Shown here: in pieces, positions 44,387 through 56,200 of the stretch | Numbering within the stretch: the first letter of the stretch is position 1 | Layout of the letters: every line of letters starts with the position of its first letter | Source: Bacillus haynesii | GTDB taxonomy: Bacteria > Bacillota > Bacilli > Bacillales > Bacillaceae | DNA length: 64,000 nt | Direction of reading: 5' to 3' | NCBI RefSeq assembly: GCF_001969855.1 | Contig: NZ_MRBL01000016.1 | Coordinates: forward strand, 341,375-405,374 | Made by a program: the position numbers and the translations under genes | Notes under the pieces: model-generated | What the model was told of the DNA's origin: nothing | The model's database searches: none | Seen by the model: only the letters and a program-made list of their open reading frames with translations

Positions 44387-45299
44387 TCGTCCCGCCCCCT
44401 ATCAATTTTACAAAGTAGTCTTCAAGACTGTCTTCGCTCATCGTAATCTTCAATACGTCAATTCCGTTTTCGACAAACATTTTATTGAGCTTTCCCTGCT
44501 GGCCCAAATGGGAGTATACCCGGATGATTCCGTCCTGGTGAACTTCGTAGTCATGAATATTAAGATGCTGTTCCATCAGCACGGCCGCTTTATTTTGATC
44601 AGATAATTGAAATTCCAGATATTTGCGGTTTCTTTTTTTGAGATGGTCAAACGGAATTTCCTCAAGCAGTTTTCCTTCATGAATGATCCCGACATGATCG
44701 ACGAGCTGTTCGATTTCAGACAAAATGTGGCTTGATATAAAAATGGTGATGTTTCTTTCTTTGGCGAGAGAATGGATGAGTCTTCTCATTTCCTTGATGC
44801 CGATCGGGTCCAGACCGTTTGTCGGTTCGTCCAGTATCAACAGCTCCGGATAGTGAAGCAAGGCTCTTGCAATTCCCAGCCTTTGTTTCATTCCCAAGGA
44901 ATACTTGCCGACGAGCTTTTTCGTTTCATGATGGAGTCCCACGATCTCCAATACTTCATCGATCGCATTTTTTTTATGGATACCTATGATTTTCGCGTTG
45001 ATCAAAAGGTTTTCCCTTGCCGTCAAGTTCGCGTAAAAGCCGGGCACTTCCACGATAGATCCGATTCTTCTTAAAATCTCTTTTTTATTCTTGAAAAAAT
45101 TCTCTCCGAAAATTTCTATCTGCCCACTGGTCGGTTTGATCAGACCCAGCAGCATTCTGATTGTCGTCGTCTTGCCGGCGCCGTTCCGCCCCAGAAAGCC
45201 ATATATATCTCCTTGTTTTACGTTGATATTGAGATGGTCTACAGACTTTTGCGGCCCGTACATTTTCGTGAGATCCGTCGTTTTAATAATTGTGCTCAA
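44379..45299 (-). CDS. bcrA: Bacitracin ABC transporter ATPase BcrA
   Basis: 306 residues, exact BcrA length. Walker A GRNGAGKTT, signature YSLGMKQRLGIA, Walker B LLILDEPTNGLD, and a C-terminal extension of about 85 residues typical of BcrA. Energises BcrB for self-protection of the producer. Confidence 0.95.
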   Translation of the reverse strand: MSTIIKTTDLTKMYGPQKSVDHLNINVKQGDIYGFLGRNGAGKTTTIRMLLGLIKPTSGQIEIFGENFFKNKKEILRRIGSIVEVPGFYANLTARENLLINAKIIGIHKKNAIDEVLEIVGLHHETKKLVGKYSLGMKQRLGIARALLHYPELLILDEPTNGLDPIGIKEMRRLIHSLAKERNITIFISSHILSEIEQLVDHVGIIHEGKLLEEIPFDHLKKRNRKYLEFQLSDQNKAAVLMEQHLNIHDYEVHQDGIIRVYSHLGQQGKLNKMFVENGIDVLKITMSEDSLEDYFVKLIGGGTIG

Positions 45300-45368
45300 A
45301 GTTGATCCACTCTCCTTATAACTACATCATAAACAGAAGGATTTAACTTCTTCTTAACCAATTCTTAA

Positions 45369-46412
45369 TTAATTCTTAAATGATTGGAGATGGTTTTGTT
45401 TAGGCAGCGAAAAACCAAACGTCGTTTTTTCCCACGGGACGCTCTGTGCCCATATACGTCCGCGGTTTTTTTCGACGAGCGATTTGGCGATGGCAAGCCC
45501 CAGGCCGCTCCCGTCATCAAGGCTTCTCGACCGGTCTCTGCGGTACATTCTATCAAACACATTTTCAATATCGTTTTCCGGAATCCCCGGACCTTGATCC
45601 CAGATGAGAAGCTGATATTCATGTTCTGATTCTGTCAGTTCGATTCCAAGTACTTTTCCTTCTTTTCCATAGTGAATGCCGTTTCTCACGATGTTTTCGA
45701 TCACGCGGATCAGGCTGAGCCGATCTGCGATAACAAAGCATTTCTTTTCCGGAAGCTGCACATTCAAATCAATATCATGTTTTTTCAGTTCCGGCAAAAA
45801 GTCGATCAGCGTTTCCCTAGCGACTTCGGCAAGGTCAAAAAACTCTGTTTTCAACTGGACTTCATTCGCATCCAATTTCGCCATGTTGAATATTTCATCG
45901 ATCAATTGCTTGAGGCTGTTTGATTTTTTAGAAAGGATGTTGAGATATTCCTGTTTCTCTTCTTCCGAAGACGCGACCCCGTCTTTTAATGCATCAACAT
46001 AGCCAATAATTGATGTGAGCGGCGTTCGGATATCGTGGGAAATATTAGACAGCAGCCGTTTTCTAGCCGCTTCCGATTTTGCGGCGTCGATTTGAATTTT
46101 TTCAAGCTGCTCTATCAATTCGTTAATGGAAAAAATGATTTCATTAAATAGCTGATCGCCTTTCGCCAGCAATCTTCTTCTTAAATTTCCATCCGCCACG
46201 CGCTTCAGCTCGGTTTCAATCAGCTTTAAGCGATCGATGAAGCGAAGCCTCAACGTAAACAGCACCGCGGTAACGGCAAACAGAAAAATAAACAACGTTG
46301 TGCTGAAAACCCCAAAGGAAGCCGTTTTCATATAGATGAACAGAAGTGCTGTAATCGCCGCACATTGCAGAATGAGAAGCAGCAGCTTTTTATCGGTCAG
46401 CATCTTTCTCAC
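45369..46412 (-). CDS. bacS: Bacitracin sensor histidine kinase BacS
   Basis: 347 residues. Two close membrane segments (residues 10-28 and 33-53) with almost no outer loop, HAMP-like linker, H box NISHDIRTPLT (about residue 125) and the ATPase N, D/F and G boxes (VIENIVRNGIHYG, DQGPGIPEND, GSGLGLAIAKSL). The short loop suggests sensing within the membrane or through a transporter. It overlaps bacR by 23 bases and signals to it. Confidence 0.92.
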   Translation of the reverse strand: MRKMLTDKKLLLLILQCAAITALLFIYMKTASFGVFSTTLFIFLFAVTAVLFTLRLRFIDRLKLIETELKRVADGNLRRRLLAKGDQLFNEIIFSINELIEQLEKIQIDAAKSEAARKRLLSNISHDIRTPLTSIIGYVDALKDGVASSEEEKQEYLNILSKKSNSLKQLIDEIFNMAKLDANEVQLKTEFFDLAEVARETLIDFLPELKKHDIDLNVQLPEKKCFVIADRLSLIRVIENIVRNGIHYGKEGKVLGIELTESEHEYQLLIWDQGPGIPENDIENVFDRMYRRDRSRSLDDGSGLGLAIAKSLVEKNRGRIWAQSVPWEKTTFGFSLPKQNHLQSFKN

Positions 46413-47115
46413 CTACAAACTTATAGCCAATTCCCCAAACGGTTTGAACAAATTGTGGATCGGAAGGATCCGGCTCTATTTTTTTTCTCAGCCTTCTGAT
46501 ATGCACCATGACCGTATTATCATCTTCTATGTATTGGTCGCTCCAAGCGTTTCGAAACAGTTGCGTTTTCGTAAATACCTGCCCCGGATTTGAGGCGAAA
46601 AACTTCAGCAGTTCAAACTCCTTCGCCGTCAGGGAGATCTCCTGTCCGCCTGCGGTGACCGTATATGTTTTCAAATCGATGGTCAATCCTTTAAATTGAA
46701 TCAGTGATTGTTCATCGGAGCGGCTTTCGCTGCCGAGGACCAAAAAGCGTCTCAGCATGGCTTTGATCCGCGCAAGCACTTCGTTCACGCTGAATGGCTT
46801 TGTTATATAATCATCGGCACCGATGGACAGTCCTAAAATTTTATCGCCTTCAAGGTCTTTGGCGGTCAGCATCAGGATCGGAACATTCGTATGATTCCTC
46901 ATCCTTCTGCAGACCTCAATGCCGTCGATTTTCGGCATCATCACATCCAATATCACGAGGTGGTAATGGTTTTGTTCAAACAGCCTTAACGCATCTTCAC
47001 CGTCAACTGCCACGTCAACCTCATAACACTCTCTTTTTAAATAGGTTTTCAATAAATCTCTGATTTCTTTTTCATCATCCGCTATGAGCACTCGAATGGC
47101 TTCCACTTGGTTCAC
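46390..47115 (-). CDS. bacR: Bacitracin response regulator BacR
   Basis: 241 residues, OmpR/PhoB type. Receiver with phosphoacceptor Asp in LVILDVMMPKIDG (about 57), then winged-helix DNA-binding domain (SLTAKEFELLKFFASNPGQV). With BacS it regulates bcrABC in producers. It is separated from bacC by a terminator, so it has its own transcript. Confidence 0.93.
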   Translation of the reverse strand: MNQVEAIRVLIADDEKEIRDLLKTYLKRECYEVDVAVDGEDALRLFEQNHYHLVILDVMMPKIDGIEVCRRMRNHTNVPILMLTAKDLEGDKILGLSIGADDYITKPFSVNEVLARIKAMLRRFLVLGSESRSDEQSLIQFKGLTIDLKTYTVTAGGQEISLTAKEFELLKFFASNPGQVFTKTQLFRNAWSDQYIEDDNTVMVHIRRLRKKIEPDPSDPQFVQTVWGIGYKFVGEKDADR

Positions 47116-47230
47116 CCGCTTTTATTTTGTCTTGATAGATGTTAACACCGCAGCACCCGCTGCTGCTTGTTTTTTGAAATATTTCCTCTCTTTTCTTTGC
47201 CTATCATTATAACAGAGAGTTGATGGGGCA

Positions 47231-47262
47231 AACAAAAGGCATCCCGAGAAGGATGCCTTTTT
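47231..47262 (-). terminator. Terminator of the bacitracin synthetase operon
   Basis: AAAGGCATCC (47235-47244) and GGATGCCTTT (47251-47260), T-runs in both directions; 3 bases from the bacC stop. Confidence 0.88.
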
Positions 47263-47264
47263 GC

Positions 47265-50200
47265 TCATATTTTGACAGTCTTATTGACGATATCATGGAT
47301 CAATCTTGCATTTCTTTCGAGAATGTCGGGATGGGATTTGGAGATCATTTGCATATGTGTTCCGGCTCCTTGAACGACTGTAAAGGTTTTGGACGCCGCT
47401 TTTTCCCACATCATCATATTTTCATCCCGCTGATTGTCGCTTGACTTGATATAGCTGATATGTCCGTCAATTGCGCCGGTTGTGAGTGTGTTTTGTATAT
47501 ATACATAAGATTTCATCACCAAGTCCACTAAATAGTCGCTCAATAATTTCTCTGCATCGTGGTATTTCTCAAGTTCAAATGTTTTGGATATCTCTTCTCT
47601 GTATTCCTCCTCTGTGAACTGATGTTTCTCGGCTTTTGTCCGATATTTTGAATCGATGATGATCAAATCCTCGACTTCATATCCTTGCCGGTTCAATTCT
47701 TTCGCCACATCAAATGCCAGGATTCCGCCGGATGAATAGCCGATTAATGTGTACGGCCCTTCACCTTGAATGTTTTTGATGATATCCGCGTATTTTCGAA
47801 TCCTGTTTGCGGATGGAATGAAGTTGAAGCTGTACACCGAATGCTGCTTTAGATGCTTGGCCAAGCCCATGTAGGCAATACCCATCGACGCGGCCGGCGG
47901 GAAGCAGAACAGGTTTTTGCCGCCTTCTTCCGCCCTGGTCAGCTGCATGCAATCATCTGTGTAGTCTTTCAGCACGTCTTGTGCATGCTTCAGAAAATCA
48001 GACAGCTCTTTAATTGTCGGCTTGGAGAAAATGTCCTTAAACGGAACTCTGAAGCCAAGCTCTGCATATAGCCTAGAGACAAATGACATGACGTTTAAAG
48101 AATTCGCCCCGATATCGAATATGTTGGCGTTGATGCCAATCTGTTCGATATTCAGGATGTCTTCCCAAATGGCGGCCATTTTTTCTTCCAGCTCATGTCT
48201 TGGAGGCTCGTATTCCAGTATAGCGCCCGCGCTTCGATCTGGCTCCGGAAGGGCCTTCAAGTCGACTTTTCCGTTTGGTGTCAGCGGCAACTCATCAAGC
48301 TTCAGCAAATAAGACGGCACCATATATTCCGGAAGCTCCTTCGCCAAAAACGCTTTGATGTCTTCCTGTGTGATGTCTCTTTCGGAAACGACGTATGCGC
48401 AAAGAACTTGATTGTTGCTTTGATCTGTTTTGGCGGCAACCGCCGCTTCTTTTATATCACAGTACCTTAATAATTGATGTTCGATTTCGCCAAGCTCGAT
48501 GCGGTAGCCCCGAATCTTGACTTGATGATCGATCCGGCCCAGATACTCAATATGTCCGTCAGGCCTCATTCTCGCAAGATCTCCTGTTCGATACATTCTT
48601 TCACCCGGTAAAAACGGATTTGGCAGGAATTTTTCAGACGTCAGCTCCGGTTTGTTCAAATAGCCTTTTGCGACTCCGTCTCCGCTGATATACAGCTCTC
48701 CGGCAATTCCGACCGGCTGCACTTCCTGACGCTCATCCAAAATATATAGCTGCACATTGGAAGCCGGCTTGCCGATTGGGACAGAAACTTGGCGGTCCCG
48801 ATCGGCATCATATTGATAGATCATGCAGCCGACAACCGTTTCAGTCGGTCCGTATTCATTATAGATTTCAATGTTGTGATCAAATCTTTCCGTGATATCT
48901 TTGGCCAGTTCCGTTTTTAAATCTTCCCCGCCGACGATCAGGCGTTTGATGCTTGATCCGCTGACATCCATGTCTTTGACAAGGCTTAAATGAGACGGGG
49001 TTAATTTGACAATCCCGGCTTTTTTGTCTCTGAACACTTTTCGAATCAGCGGTTCCCCGTCTCCGCTATGCTGATAAACAATCACCTGATTTCCCGAGAT
49101 TAATGGCGTAAATATCGATGTCACCGTTAAATCAAAGGCAATGGATGAGTAGAGGGCAAAATCGAGCTGTTCGCCTTGGACATATACATGCTCAGCCCAT
49201 GTGATATAGTTCACCAGCCCGCTTTGTCTGATCATCACCCCTTTCGGTTTGCCTGTTGAGCCTGACGTGTAAATGATATAAGCGAGGCTGTCGCCGTCAC
49301 TGGCCGGTTCCGGATTGTCAGCCGGATAGCTGCTGAAATCTCCGGTTAATTCGACGGCTTCTTGATGAAGTGTGCCCAAGTCCTGCCTGTGATCCACAAG
49401 GATGATGGCCGCGCCGCTGTCTTCAAGCATATACTTGATCCTTTCTTCCGGATAATCGGGATCAATCGGCAAATAGGCTCCTCCGGCTTTCAAAATCCCC
49501 ATGATTCCGATCACCATCTCCGGCGAGCGCTCTGCCATGATGGCGACAATCGTGTCCGCTTTGACTCCTTTGTTCCTGAGATATCTTGCGAGCTGATTTG
49601 ATTTTTCATTGAGCTCACGGTACGTCAGTTTGTCATTGCCGCAGACAACCGCAGCAAGATCAGGGGTTTTTTCGGCTTGTTCCTCAAACAGCCGGTAAAT
49701 CGTCTGATTCGGATATTCCGCTTTCGTGTCATTCCATTCGTACAACAGCCTGTTTCTTTCAGCTTCCGAAAGGACTGTGATATCGTTTAATGACTGATCT
49801 TCATTTTGGACCACCTGTTCCATCACTTGTTGAAGGTGTCCTTTGATACCGGCGATGATCTGGTCATGATAGATATTTCCGTCATAAGTCAATTTGATGA
49901 CCAAACGTTCGCCCGGGACGGCCACAATATTAAACCCGTAATTTGTTTGTTCTTCGGCGTGAATTTCTTCAAAGACAAAACCGGCACCGCGTTTGCCGCT
50001 TGTCTCAAATGCACTCTGATCAACCGCGTAATTTTCGAAAATCAGGATATGATCCAGCAGCTCTCTTTTTAATTCACTGAGCGACTGCACTTCCGACAAA
50101 TTCATGTCATGATATGTCCTGCCTTCCAAAGCCTGTTCCTGAACGCTTTTGATGAGCTCCTTAAAGCTTTGGCTTTTTTCCAGTCTGATTCTCGTCGGTA

Positions 50201-53200
50201 CAGTGTTGAGGAATAGTCCGACCATTTTTTCAATTCCGGCTACTTGTGCATCCCTTCCGGAAATGACTGTACCGAATACGACATCATCCGTTTGATTGTA
50301 CCTTGCCAAAAGCATTCCCCAAATGCATTGTAAAACAGTATGGAAGGTGACATTGTTACGGCTGGCAAGCTCTGTGATCCGGCCGGTCAATTGTTCCGGG
50401 AATTCTATGACGGCCTCTTTTCTCTTATATTTTGCATGTCCGGAAGAGCTCGCCAAAACCGAAATCGGCGATTTTTCGGTAAAGCCTGATAAATAGTTTC
50501 TCCAGTACGCTTTTGCAGCTTCTTTATCCTGTTGCTTTAGCCACCCGATATAATCGCTGTACGGTCTTGCCTCTTCAAGCCGGTGTTTTTGCCCGGCTTC
50601 TTTCATATGATACATTTGGAACAGCTCTCCCAGAATGATTCCCCGGGACCAGCCGTCAAGCAGAATATGATGGTTTGTCCATATGAACGTATAACTGTCA
50701 TCCCCGGTTCTCATCAGCGCGGCTCTGATCAATGGTTCGCTGTTTAAGCGAAAACCTTTCTCCCGATCTGCTTTACGGTACGCTTGAATCACTTGCTCCT
50801 GTTCCGCCGGACTCTGCTTTCGCAAGTCATGATAGTCAAGATTGATCTTTCTGTCCTTGATGATCACATTTCTTGGTTCATCCGTTATTTCATACTCAAT
50901 AGAGGCCCTTAGAATCTCGTGTCTTTCCATGATGTCATTGAACGTTTCTGCAAACAGGTGCTCATCGATCAATCCTTTCATATTGATGGTCATTTGTTCA
51001 AAGTACGCCTGTGATTCCTTGTCTTCGAGCGCGTGGAACAGCATGCCCCTTTGCATGTTGGCAAGCGGATAGATTTTTTCGATTTCCATCCCTTTATATT
51101 TCAGTTTGATTTCCTCAAGTTGATCTAAGCTGATGCCTTTGTCTCCGTAATCGGACGGCGTTTTTTCCGTCTCTTCTCGTTCCGCACAATGGTGAATGAC
51201 CGCTTTAAGGGCTTCTTTATACTTTTGAGCAAAAGCTCTAACGACGTCTTCACTGTATGCTCTTGTGTTATAGGTTGTTTGAAGCGCCAGTCTTCCGTTA
51301 AAGACAATCGCATTGATTTCGAGCGGATGTTCTCTTGTGATGCCCTTTCCGGCCGCTTCTCCCGGCGGGAGATGTGATGAAGAAAATTCGCCGCTGTTGA
51401 TGTCTTCATCAAGCTGTCCCAAGTAATTCAACAGGATTGGAGATGCGGCTCCTTTTCCGATGTCACTGTCCCGAGTGAGATACTTTAAAATTCCGTAGCC
51501 AATGCCTTTGTTCGGCACATTTCGTAAGTGCTCTTTCACCATTTTAATCGTTCTGGACATGTCTGTTTCTTGTCCCAAATCGATGAATACCGGGTATTTC
51601 GAGGTAAACCATCCGACCGTTCTGCTGATGTCGATGCCGTCTGTCACCCGCTCTCTTCCATGTCCTTCCAGTGTGATTCTTAATTTATTTTGCCCGGTCA
51701 TATTCCTTGCCGCCATCAGAAGCGCAGTGATCAGAAGATCGTTGATTTCGGTACGGTAAGCTTGGTTTGTTTCTCTTAAAAGCCGCGCTGTCTCCTCTTT
51801 TTCGAGTTCCGTGCTGAATGTTTTGCTGTCCTCAACTTTGAAGACACCTGCATCTTCATTCATTTCCAGGAATTCGACGTCATCGCAAATGGCCTTCAGC
51901 CAATACTGTTTTTCACCAAGCAGTTTTTCAGTTTTTGAATATTCCGTGATGTGCCGCGCATATTCCTGGTAGGAAGCCGTTTTTGGATAAAACTCGACTT
52001 TTTCCCCATTCGATAACTGACTGTACCCCAGCGCCAAATCTTCAAATAATATTCTCCAGGAGATACCGTCGACCACAAGGTGATGGATGATGATCAGCAG
52101 ATGATCTCCATTATTCGTTTTGAAGAGCGCAAGTTTGACCAAAGGACCGGTTTTAATATCGATGCTTTGCTGAAGCTCCGTCGCCAATTGGTACACTTTC
52201 TGAGGCTGGTCGTTTTCGCTTGAGACATCATAGACAAATAGGTCAAACAGCTTTTTGTCCGGTCCCCGGTTGTACTGAATGATCTTTCCGTCTTCTTCTT
52301 TAAACACCGTCCGGAGTGCATCGTGATGTTTGATGATTTCTCTAAATACTCGTTTGACGATGCTCTCGTCGAATCCGTTTTTTCTATACAGCATAACCGC
52401 ATGGTTGTAATGGTTCCTGTCCGTTTTGTTCAATGAGAAATACTCTTGTTGAATCGGGGTCAAGAGAATCTCGCCCTCTACCGTTTCATAGGATGCTGAT
52501 TTGTCGGTTTCGGCCTTGACATATCGGCTCAAAGACTTGATTTGCGGGTTTGCAAACAGATTTTTCATTTCTAGCGACAGGCCTTCTCTTGATAATCTTG
52601 AGATCATTTGCAGCGCTTTGATGGAATCGCCGCCTGCTGCAAAAAAGTGATGAGTGATCCCGATCTTGTCCATGCCAAGCACTTCTTCCCATATTTGAAC
52701 AAGCTTTTCTTCCGTCTCGTTCCGCGGCGGTTCGTATTCCGTCTCTTTTCCCGGCTGCGGTTCAGGCAATGCGGCCGTATCGATCTTTCCGTTGGCTGAA
52801 AGCGGCATCTTCTCAATTTGGACAAACGAAGACGGAATCATATATTCTGGAAGCTCATGCATCAGATACGTCCTGATGTCCTCGAACGGCAATTCGGCGT
52901 CTGCTGTGAAATAAGCGCACAGCTGTTTTGCACCTTTATGGTCTTCCCTTGCCACAATAAAGGCTTCCTTGATATCATCATGAGCCAACAGCCTGCTTTT
53001 GATTTCGTCCGGTTCTATTCTGTAGCCCCTTACCTTCACTTGGGTATCTATCCGGCCTGCAAGTTCGATATTTCCATTGCTCAGCCTTCTGGCGAGATCC
53101 CCTGTCCTGTACATTTTTGTATGCGGTGCAAACGGGTTTTCGATAAATTTTTCTTTCGTTTCATCCGGCCTGTTGACATAACCGCCTGTCACTCCGGCTC

Positions 53201-56200
53201 CTGCGATGCAGAGCTCTCCGTACACACCTTCCGGAAGCAGCTTCATGTTTTCATCCAGCACATACGCATTCGTATTATGGATCGGAGTGCCGATAACCGG
53301 ATATTCTTTGAAAGAATGGAGGTGTTCCGGGTCGATCACTTTAAAGACTGAGCCGATTGTCGTTTCCGTCGGGCCATAATGATTCATGACCACATGGTCC
53401 GGATATTGGTTGTAAAATGTCTCAACATCCCTTGTATTGATCATCTCTCCGCCTAAGACGACCAGCCTGAGAGTGGCGCAAGATTTTTCGGCGGAAAAGC
53501 CCGGATCATTGACAAAAATGTTAAACAGAGATGGCGTCAGTTTGATATAGGTGATGCCGTTTTCTTTGATATACTGTAAAGCCCGGTGTGCATTTGTATA
53601 ACATTCTTTTCGTGCGATATGCAGTTCGCTTCCGCTTAAAAGAGCCGAAAAGATGCTCGTATAGCCCAAATCGAACGCATATGAGGACACAAGCATGGCT
53701 TTGTCGTCTTCTGTCAGACCCGCTTCCTTCATAAACCATGTTGTATAGTTCACCACATTCCCGTGTCTGACAAATACGCCTTTCGGCTTTCCGGTGGAGC
53801 CTGATGTGTATATAATATATGCATTCTGATCGGCTGAACCAGATGCAGGCAGGTTTGACGCGGCCTTCGCATCTATCAAACGGTCGGCAATATTGACGAT
53901 TTCTCCAGCGAACGCGACGTTTTCTTTGACAGAGCCTTTGACAAGCAATATTGCAGCTTTGCTGTCACTTAAAATCTCATTCGTCCGTTTGGCCAATTGC
54001 TCCGGCTCGATCGGCACGTAAGCCGCTCCGGCTTTCAGTACCGCCAGCATGGAAATGATCATCTCAAGCGATGGTTCAATCATGATCGCCACAGGTGCAC
54101 CGGCTTTTGCTCCTTTGTCTCGCAAAAGCCTTGCCAATTGGTTTGCTCTTTCGTTCAGTTCCCTGTACGTCAGCTTTTCATCCGCAAAGACCACCGCTGT
54201 TTGCTCCGGCGTTTTGCCAGCCTGATGCTCAAACAACTGATGAACCGTTTGATCTTCAGGGTAATCGGCTTGTTGTCCTTGATTTTGATTCCGAAGCACT
54301 CGCATTTCTTCATCTGACAGCATGTTAACGTCGCTCAACGGCTTTTGTGGATCGTTTGCCGCTTCCTTTAGAATATTGATCAAATGGCCCGCCATTCTTT
54401 CAATCGTGGACCGCTTAAACAATTTTGCACAGTAGTTGAAAACACATTGAATGCCTTCATTTGTCTCAGCGGCTGTCAGCGTCAAATCAAATTTTGAGAT
54501 GTTCACCTCGGTTTGAAGCGGCTGGAATGTCAAGCCGTCGATGTCCGCTTCATCGCCGTCGAAGTTTTGCAGAACAAACATGGTATCAAATAGCGGGTGT
54601 CTGCTCATATCCCGTTTGACATCAAGTTTTTCAACCAGTTCATCAAATGGATAGTCTTGATTTTCATAAGCTTTCAGCGCTGTTTCTTTGACCTCTTTTA
54701 AATAGTCGGCAAAAGGCTTGTCTCCTTTTGGATCGTTCCTCATCGCCAGCGTGTTGATAAACAGTCCGATGACATGTTTCAAATCGCTGTGATGCCTTCC
54801 CGCGATCGGTGAACCGACAACGATATCCTCCTGGCCTGTATACTTGGCCAAGAGCGTTGTGTATCCCGCCAAAAGCAGCATATACATCGTCGCGCCGTTC
54901 TCTTTCGCCAGTTTGTTCAGCATGGCGGACGTTTCGCCGTCTATTTCAAACTGAACGATATCTCCTTCAATCGAACGCTTTTGCGGACGTTTTTCATCCG
55001 TCGGTAAATTCAGCACCGGCACTTCGCCTTGAAACACGTTGAGCCAGTAGTCTTCCTGCCGTTTGATCTCTTCCTTTTGATAAAAAAGTTTTTGCCATTC
55101 TGAAAAGTCTTTGTACTGAATCGTTAACGGCGGTAATGTTTTTCCCTCGTACAGCTCGGCCAGCTCTTTTGTGAAAATGGCCATGGACACCCCGTCTGAA
55201 ATAATATGGTGCATATCGAGCATCAGTACATGTTCATCGCCACTCGCTTTTAATACTTCCGCTCTTAAAAGCGGCGCTTTTTCCAAAGCAAACGGCTTGA
55301 TGAACGCTTTGATTTTTTCTTCTAACCGGTCCTGCCCGAGTCGCCCGTACTTCACTTTAAAATCGACTTCTTTTTCGATTTTCTGTACAGGTTCGCCGTC
55401 ATCCATCATAAAGGCCGTCCTCAAGGCTTCATGCCTTTCTATCAACTGCCGAAAAGCATCCTCAAACCGGTCGACATCAAAATCTCCTGCAATTTTCATG
55501 GCGAACGGCATGTTATAAGAAAGGCCGCCAGGTTCGATTTGGTTGAGAATATACAGCCTTCTTTGCGCGGATGACAATGCGTAATATTCTTTCTCTTCCG
55601 CTTGTGTGATGGACGCATAAGAGCTTTCTTTCATGGATTCGATAAAATCGGCGATGTCTTTGATTGTCGGTGTTTCGAATAGTTGTCTTAAAGGGACTTC
55701 AACTTTCATTTCTTTATGCAGTTTTGCCGCCAATGCCGCAGCTTTTAAGGAATGGCCGCCAAGCTCAAAGAAATTGTGGCTGATGCCGATGTTTTCGATC
55801 CCTAAAACGTCCTCCCAGATGGAGACAAGCTTTTCCTCTGTACGGTTCCGCGGTACTTCGTACGTCGCCTCGCTGATCGCGCCGCTTGGTTCAGGGAGCG
55901 CTTTTCTGTCGATTTTGCCGTTTGCCGTGAGCGGCAATTGATCAAGCTTGACAAAGTATGACGGCACCATGTAATCAGGCAGTTCTTTTAACAAACATTT
56001 TCTGACGTCTGCTATACCAGCCGTTTTGTCCGCAACGATATATGCGCAAAGATATTTGCTGCCGTCTTGATCTTCCCGTGCCATGACTGCCGCCGCCTGA
56101 ATGCTTTCGATTTTAAGCAATTGGTTTTCGATTTCGCCCAGTTCGATTCTGAATCCGCGGATTTTGACTTGATGATCGATTCTTCCTAAATATTCGATAT

